This document shows, piece after piece, positions 60,166-64,000 of a stretch of DNA of 64,000 nt (positions are counted from its first letter, which is position 1; every line of letters starts with the position of its first letter). The position numbers and the translations under genes were made by a program. The stretch is from Chloranthus sessilifolius. Lineage: Eukaryota > Streptophyta > Magnoliopsida > Chloranthales > Chloranthaceae. The stretch spans positions 152,872,060-152,936,059 of the forward strand of contig CM037586.1 in NCBI GenBank assembly GCA_021018995.1. The letters run 5' to 3'. The notes under the pieces were generated by a model, which was not told the origin of the DNA, made no database searches, and worked only from the letters and a program-made list of their open reading frames with translations.

Positions 60166-62441
60166 TTTCATAGGATGGTATTAAATTAATTAAAATATCT
60201 TTTACAATATATTATGATATATTTAAAGAGAAAGTGATTTTAGATAGTAATATAAAATTAATAAACATTATATACTTATATTTTATTATCATATAAAATA
60301 AATGTACTTGGTTACTACCTTATTTTAATATTATAAAATTATCTTATAAGATATATGAGTAGTAGTATCCCCTGTCAGAGCCCAATTAGTTTCCTTTTTA
60401 TTGATGGATTGACTTATTAAAATCGACCAATCAATCATGAGCCAAATGACAACTTACACCTTATTAAATCTGATCTATCGATTTTCATTTTTTCAATCGA
60501 TTGATTCTCATCCGAATAGACGACCTGATTCACACCAAAATTTTACTTTTACACGACCAAAAAAATTTAGTGCACTTGCACTTTGCGATCGATGGTCGTG
60601 ATGTACTTAACTTTAAAAATAATAATATTTAATTTGGGCATTTAATAATGATAAATAATAATATATAAAAGTCTCGCTTTTATCGCTTCAACGCGACCAC
60701 TCTGATAACATAAAGTGTTAGAACTTCGATGTCTTTATGAAATCGAACTCTGACTTTTACGATTATCGAAATCATACTTATAACCCTATTCTATAATTAT
60801 ATTGGTGTGGTATGTAAATAAATATAAACATAAATATAACCAAAATCTAAGTATAAACCATTCTGTATGTGTGATACTTTTGTATTTGTAATTTAATCAA
60901 TTTATACGAGTTAGGATATGTTAGATCATGAGTACGAGAGTGTATGAGATCATGCCTATGCTTGGGCGTGGTGATTCGCTGAGATGGTATCGAAGCGAGA
61001 AATACACCGTATTCACATGCCTTACAACTCATGGTGGAATGAGACTCATGACGAGTCGGGTGAGTGTGAATTCAGTGTAACCTCGTATACGGTGGCATAT
61101 ACGGCGATCCGATCACCCCGAATTCAAATATGATAGTATGAGTTATGAGTTAAGTTATGAGGTTTGACCATAGGCTTTGGCTGTGGTGAAGTTTCTTCTA
61201 CGATCACGTGAAACTCAGAATATTGGTGTCCATGTACGGATGCAACGCCTCTATGATAGTATGGGCTGTCACACGAAGTACATCCAGGTTACTACGGAAC
61301 TTTTTTCTTGGGAAGCGTGAATTAGGAAAGTTGCTCCACTATAGTTTGTCCTAGGATTAAGTATAAGAGTATGATAAGATATGAGTATGAGATAAGATAA
61401 GCTATGAATCTGATGCGATAATAAGACATCATGTAGGCCAAAGAAAGATAAAGAACTTAAGTCTCAGACGTCTTTGTTCCTTCGAAGCCACCAGTAAAGC
61501 AACAACGTCTTCGACCAAGACGGATCTCTAGGAGATTATGAGTATGAGTGTGTTATGAGTGAGTTTGGCCATTATGTCTCTCCATTGGGATGGTGGAGTA
61601 TGAGTATGATCTGAGGCGTTATGATATGGTGGTATGATACTATATTGACCCTCCCATGGTAGCTCGGCAAATGACTTCTGGCATTGTCGCTTTAGGATTT
61701 CACGAGTATGTTAGTTACGCTCATGCGATGTACAGCGTATAAAGTAGAATGATAATAAGACATGATATGATATATTATGAGATATGGTAAGGTACGTTAG
61801 GATATGAGTGTCTAGATCATGGTCTCGCATTTATGATATGAGCTTTACGATATGTATGTGATTTTGTCATTCTTTTGCTATCTGCTTTGAGATGTTATGT
61901 TTATCACTCACAAGATGCACCCACAATGCACCTGAGTAGTATGGGGTGGATTGGTGGTGTATCCCACTGAGTTTACGTGACTGAGTAAACTCATTCCACG
62001 ATAATCTAACGATTCTTGGTGATTACGCTTAGTGGAGTAGACGCCATCATCCGTATCCTGACGCCGATTTCATTGATCCCATGAGTGTTGAGTACCGTGA
62101 GGGCTACTACGGTCGATTTCGATCCGAGTGCTAGATATTGATCGTTGCAGACTTGGTAGTAGATTTGATCCCTATTATTATCATTAATTTTATGATTTCC
62201 TTTATCGGATTTGTCTCTAACTTCGAATTATGTTTTATTGGTAGATTTGTTGATTCTATCGCATTTATTCATTATTTATGACTGTTTTTATTTTCACCTT
62301 TATGTGTTGGCTTTCACGGATTTCGTGGAACCATTATTGCGCGAGAACTCTGATTAGGTGTATGTCCGCTTAGCATATCCGGGATATGTGCGGGTCATAA
62401 CTCGGAATTCTAGGCCCTCGGGATGGGGTAGAATTTCGGGT
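60166..62441. other. Remainder of solo LTR C, no gene
   Basis: Rich in TATGAGTATGAG and GATATGA words (60900-61860), with GGTGGTGTATCCCACTGAG at about 61953, a phrase typical of the R-region side of long Ty3 LTRs. ORFs are short and show no domain. Confidence 0.5.
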
Positions 62442-63643
62442 CGTGACAATTCTCTTGCTTTAGCTTTTGTTCGAGTGAGTCTAGCTCTGAGACAAAGAAC
62501 AAAAGTGAAATTAAAGACAAAGTCGACTCCGCCCTTCGGGCTAGTTCGACTTAATCTAGGTGCTCCCTCCGAGGGGGATTCAGGGGGGAAACGCGTTCAA
62601 CTTTACTTCTTGCTTTTGCTTTAGTTAGAGTTGATGCTCTTTAGCTTTTGTTAGTGTATTAGCTTTCGCTTTTGTTAGAGTTGATGCTCTTGCTTGAGTT
62701 ATAAATGGTAAGCTAGCCAGAAAATATGCATTTAAATGCATGAAAGTACGCCTTATGTATCTAGATATTGAAAGTTTGTTCAATGCACTTTTTTTTGCAA
62801 AAAAACAGCCATTGATTAGCTTTTCATGTTTGAGTTAGTCTCTCTTCTTAGACATCGAACTTAGAGTTGAACTTTCATAATCTAATCTCCCCTGAGGGGG
62901 ATTAAGGGGGTAAACGTTCCACCTTCTCGAAGAGGTGTAACTAGGTGTAACAAGAAGAAGAAGAAGACATACCTCGCTTTTGTGCTTCTTGTTCGATGTT
63001 GTATACTCGAGTCTTCCCTTCGGGCATAGTCTAGTTGTTAGCATACTTCTTGTACGAGTACGGTAGTTGACTAGCCTTGTTGTTAGCTCTTATATCGAAT
63101 ATTTATACTTCTTCTTCAGTGTGTATACCTTAGCTCTTATACAGACCCTAGCATATATATTTATACATTTCCTACAACCCCCTCCCAGGGGCGAGGGCTC
63201 CCGACCAACTCTAATTCTCTCCTCCGGGGGAAGTTAAGAGGGGGGTGAAACCCCCTGTATGTGTTGAGCACAGTTGCGTCAATGTTTGGCCGGCAAGAGG
63301 TTTTATTGGATCGCATCCGTTGATGATGATCTAAAGATAATCACCTTCTATTTGACCCTAATTTTCACGAAATTATGGGGGTGTCAACATGAAAATTCGA
63401 ATGGGGGGCTCTTATGGGTAAGAGATTCCATATGGGTGTCTCTAGTAATGCCACCCACTTGTTGATTTAATATGAGTGTATTTCATGGGTGTCAGAAGTA
63501 AAGGTCCTAAATGGCGGTGCCCTCAATGGGTGCCACATATTTTTGGGATCTCAGGTCTTGGGTTATCCTTTTATGAGTTTTTCATCAAGTCGGGTCTTGG
63601 TCAAATGATTGATCAGCCCTGATTTTATGGGACAGATGTTACA

Positions 63644-63685
63644 CTCGCTCTCCTCATAGGGTGTGCATTGAGTTCCCGAAAGGGC
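63644..63685 (-). pseudogene. Ulp1-like gene, 5' part of the split exon
   Basis: On the minus strand a strong acceptor (AATCTTCTTATAG) is followed by 42 bp = 14 codons, ALSGTQCTPYEESE, up to the end of insertion D. The open frame continues without shift into PVIEEFRRTGW at 36949 if one copy of the 5-bp target is removed, which supports insertion into a single exon. Alone it is too short to identify. Confidence 0.45.
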
Positions 63686-63724
63686 CTATAAGAAGATTGA
63701 TTTTTTATATTATTGACGAATGAT

Positions 63725-63965
63725 AAAGAATTAAGAAAATTGACAGCGCTTCATTAGGAAAGTGACATCACCTCCTTGGGAAGACGACATCGCCTCATTT
63801 GAAAATCGATATTGCTTCATTCTGAAAGCGACATCCTTTCATTCTAAAAGCGATGTTGCTTCGTTAGAGATGCGACATCACTGCATTCTGAAAGCGATGC
63901 CGCTTCGTTAGAGATGCGACATCACCTCCTTAAAGAGGCGGATCATGCAAATTACCTCATTATCG
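63725..63965. repeat. GAAGCG/CGCTTC repeat cluster VI
   Basis: AAAGCGACATC, AAGCGATGTTGCTTCG, GATGCGACATCACC and AAGCGATGCCGCTTCG recur about every 20-30 bp. The motif is the same as in clusters I-V more than 27 kb away, as expected if this is the upstream intron of the same MULE gene on the far side of the insertion nest. The window ends here. Confidence 0.75.
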
Positions 63966-64000
63966 AAGTATTTGATGTATAACTTCCTCGTATTCTGATT

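Larger units (their letters stand above)
58437..62453 (-). mobile_element. Solo LTR C (Tekay-like Ty3), TSD ATTCT
   Basis: A 4007-bp block (58442-62448) starts TGTAACAACTCGAATTTTTG and ends AATTTCGGGTCGTGACA. The 5-bp flanks ATTCT (58437-58441, 62449-62453) are identical. Read on the minus strand it begins TGTCACGACCCGAAATTC, the same terminal style as solo LTRs A and B, so I orient it minus. The interior is non-coding and contains the arrays at 58966-59110 and 59866-60165. No gag or pol is attached. Confidence 0.78.
36955..63643 (+). mobile_element. Degenerate LTR-type insertion D, carrying CACTA and solo LTR C
   Basis: The block begins TGTCGCGCCCCCAACCCTTG and ends GGGACAGATGTTACA. Its own sequence is 36955-42571, 58084-58441 and 62449-63643 (about 7.2 kb in all); the rest is later insertions. 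End style resembles solo LTRs A-C. It is non-coding: AT-rich with CAATATTC repeats at 38310-38480, several passages of GGTGCCAATAGCAGTGGCCCA type (39440, 39625), and three G-rich blocks (GAGGGGGATT near 62570, 62895 and 63225). Whether it is one over-long LTR, a LARD-like element or a composite I cannot tell. The flanking pentamers TTGGC and CTCGC match at 3 of 5 bases, so the duplication is decayed or wrong. Confidence 0.45.

Overview
This window is nuclear DNA of a flowering plant. It is AT-rich, has no operon-like gene spacing, and is built almost entirely of nested plant transposable elements. The evidence is a miR166 precursor, plant CACTA (En/Spm) and FAR1-type Mutator-like transposons with spliced genes, Ty1/copia and Ty3-like LTR elements primed by tRNA-Met, and Tourist and hAT MITEs. 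The species cannot be named from the sequence. No intact host protein gene is visible.

Region 1 (1-13.5 kb) is the most host-like. It holds an AT-rich TTGAC-rich tract, a hAT-type MITE with 8-bp target-site duplications (TSDs), a 5'-truncated LINE on the minus strand with poly-A and a 12-bp TSD, a fold-back MITE, a MIR166 hairpin with its mature sequence at 8221-8241, a Tourist MITE flanked by TTA, and a miniature LTR element (TRIM) with three LTR copies abutting a LINE 3' end.

Region 2 (13.5-25.9 kb) has two LTR retrotransposons with perfect 5-bp TSDs. The first, 13580-19536, looks whole but has no recognisable protein-coding interior (LARD-like) and carries a nested 1.66-kb solo LTR. The second, 20315-25847, is an old, broken copia element whose right LTR was split by a 2.44-kb solo LTR.

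Region 3 (26.0-36.95 kb, resuming at 63.64 kb) is a decayed Mutator-like element. It has a FAR1/MULE transposase pseudogene on + and a convergent Ulp1-like (C48) protease gene on -, whose exons can be traced by splice sites and reading frame. Its introns and spacers are full of a GAAGCG-NNNN-CGCTTC type palindromic motif. One intron took a 3.8-kb solo LTR (32595-36413). An exon appears to be split by a 26.7-kb nest of later insertions (36955-63643).

Region 4 (36.95-63.64 kb) is that nest: a degenerate LTR-type sequence carrying a 15.5-kb CACTA transposon (42572-58083) and a 4.0-kb solo LTR (58442-62448, TSD ATTCT). The CACTA encodes a TNP2-type transposase and a TNPA-like protein, both multi-exon and only lightly broken. 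It also carries captured host sequence, including two exons and an intron of an NADP-dependent isocitrate dehydrogenase gene.

The implied order of events is: MULE (with captured Ulp1) first, then an LTR element in its exon, then CACTA and young solo LTRs into that. All coordinates and repeat counts come from reading by eye; no alignment or folding was run.
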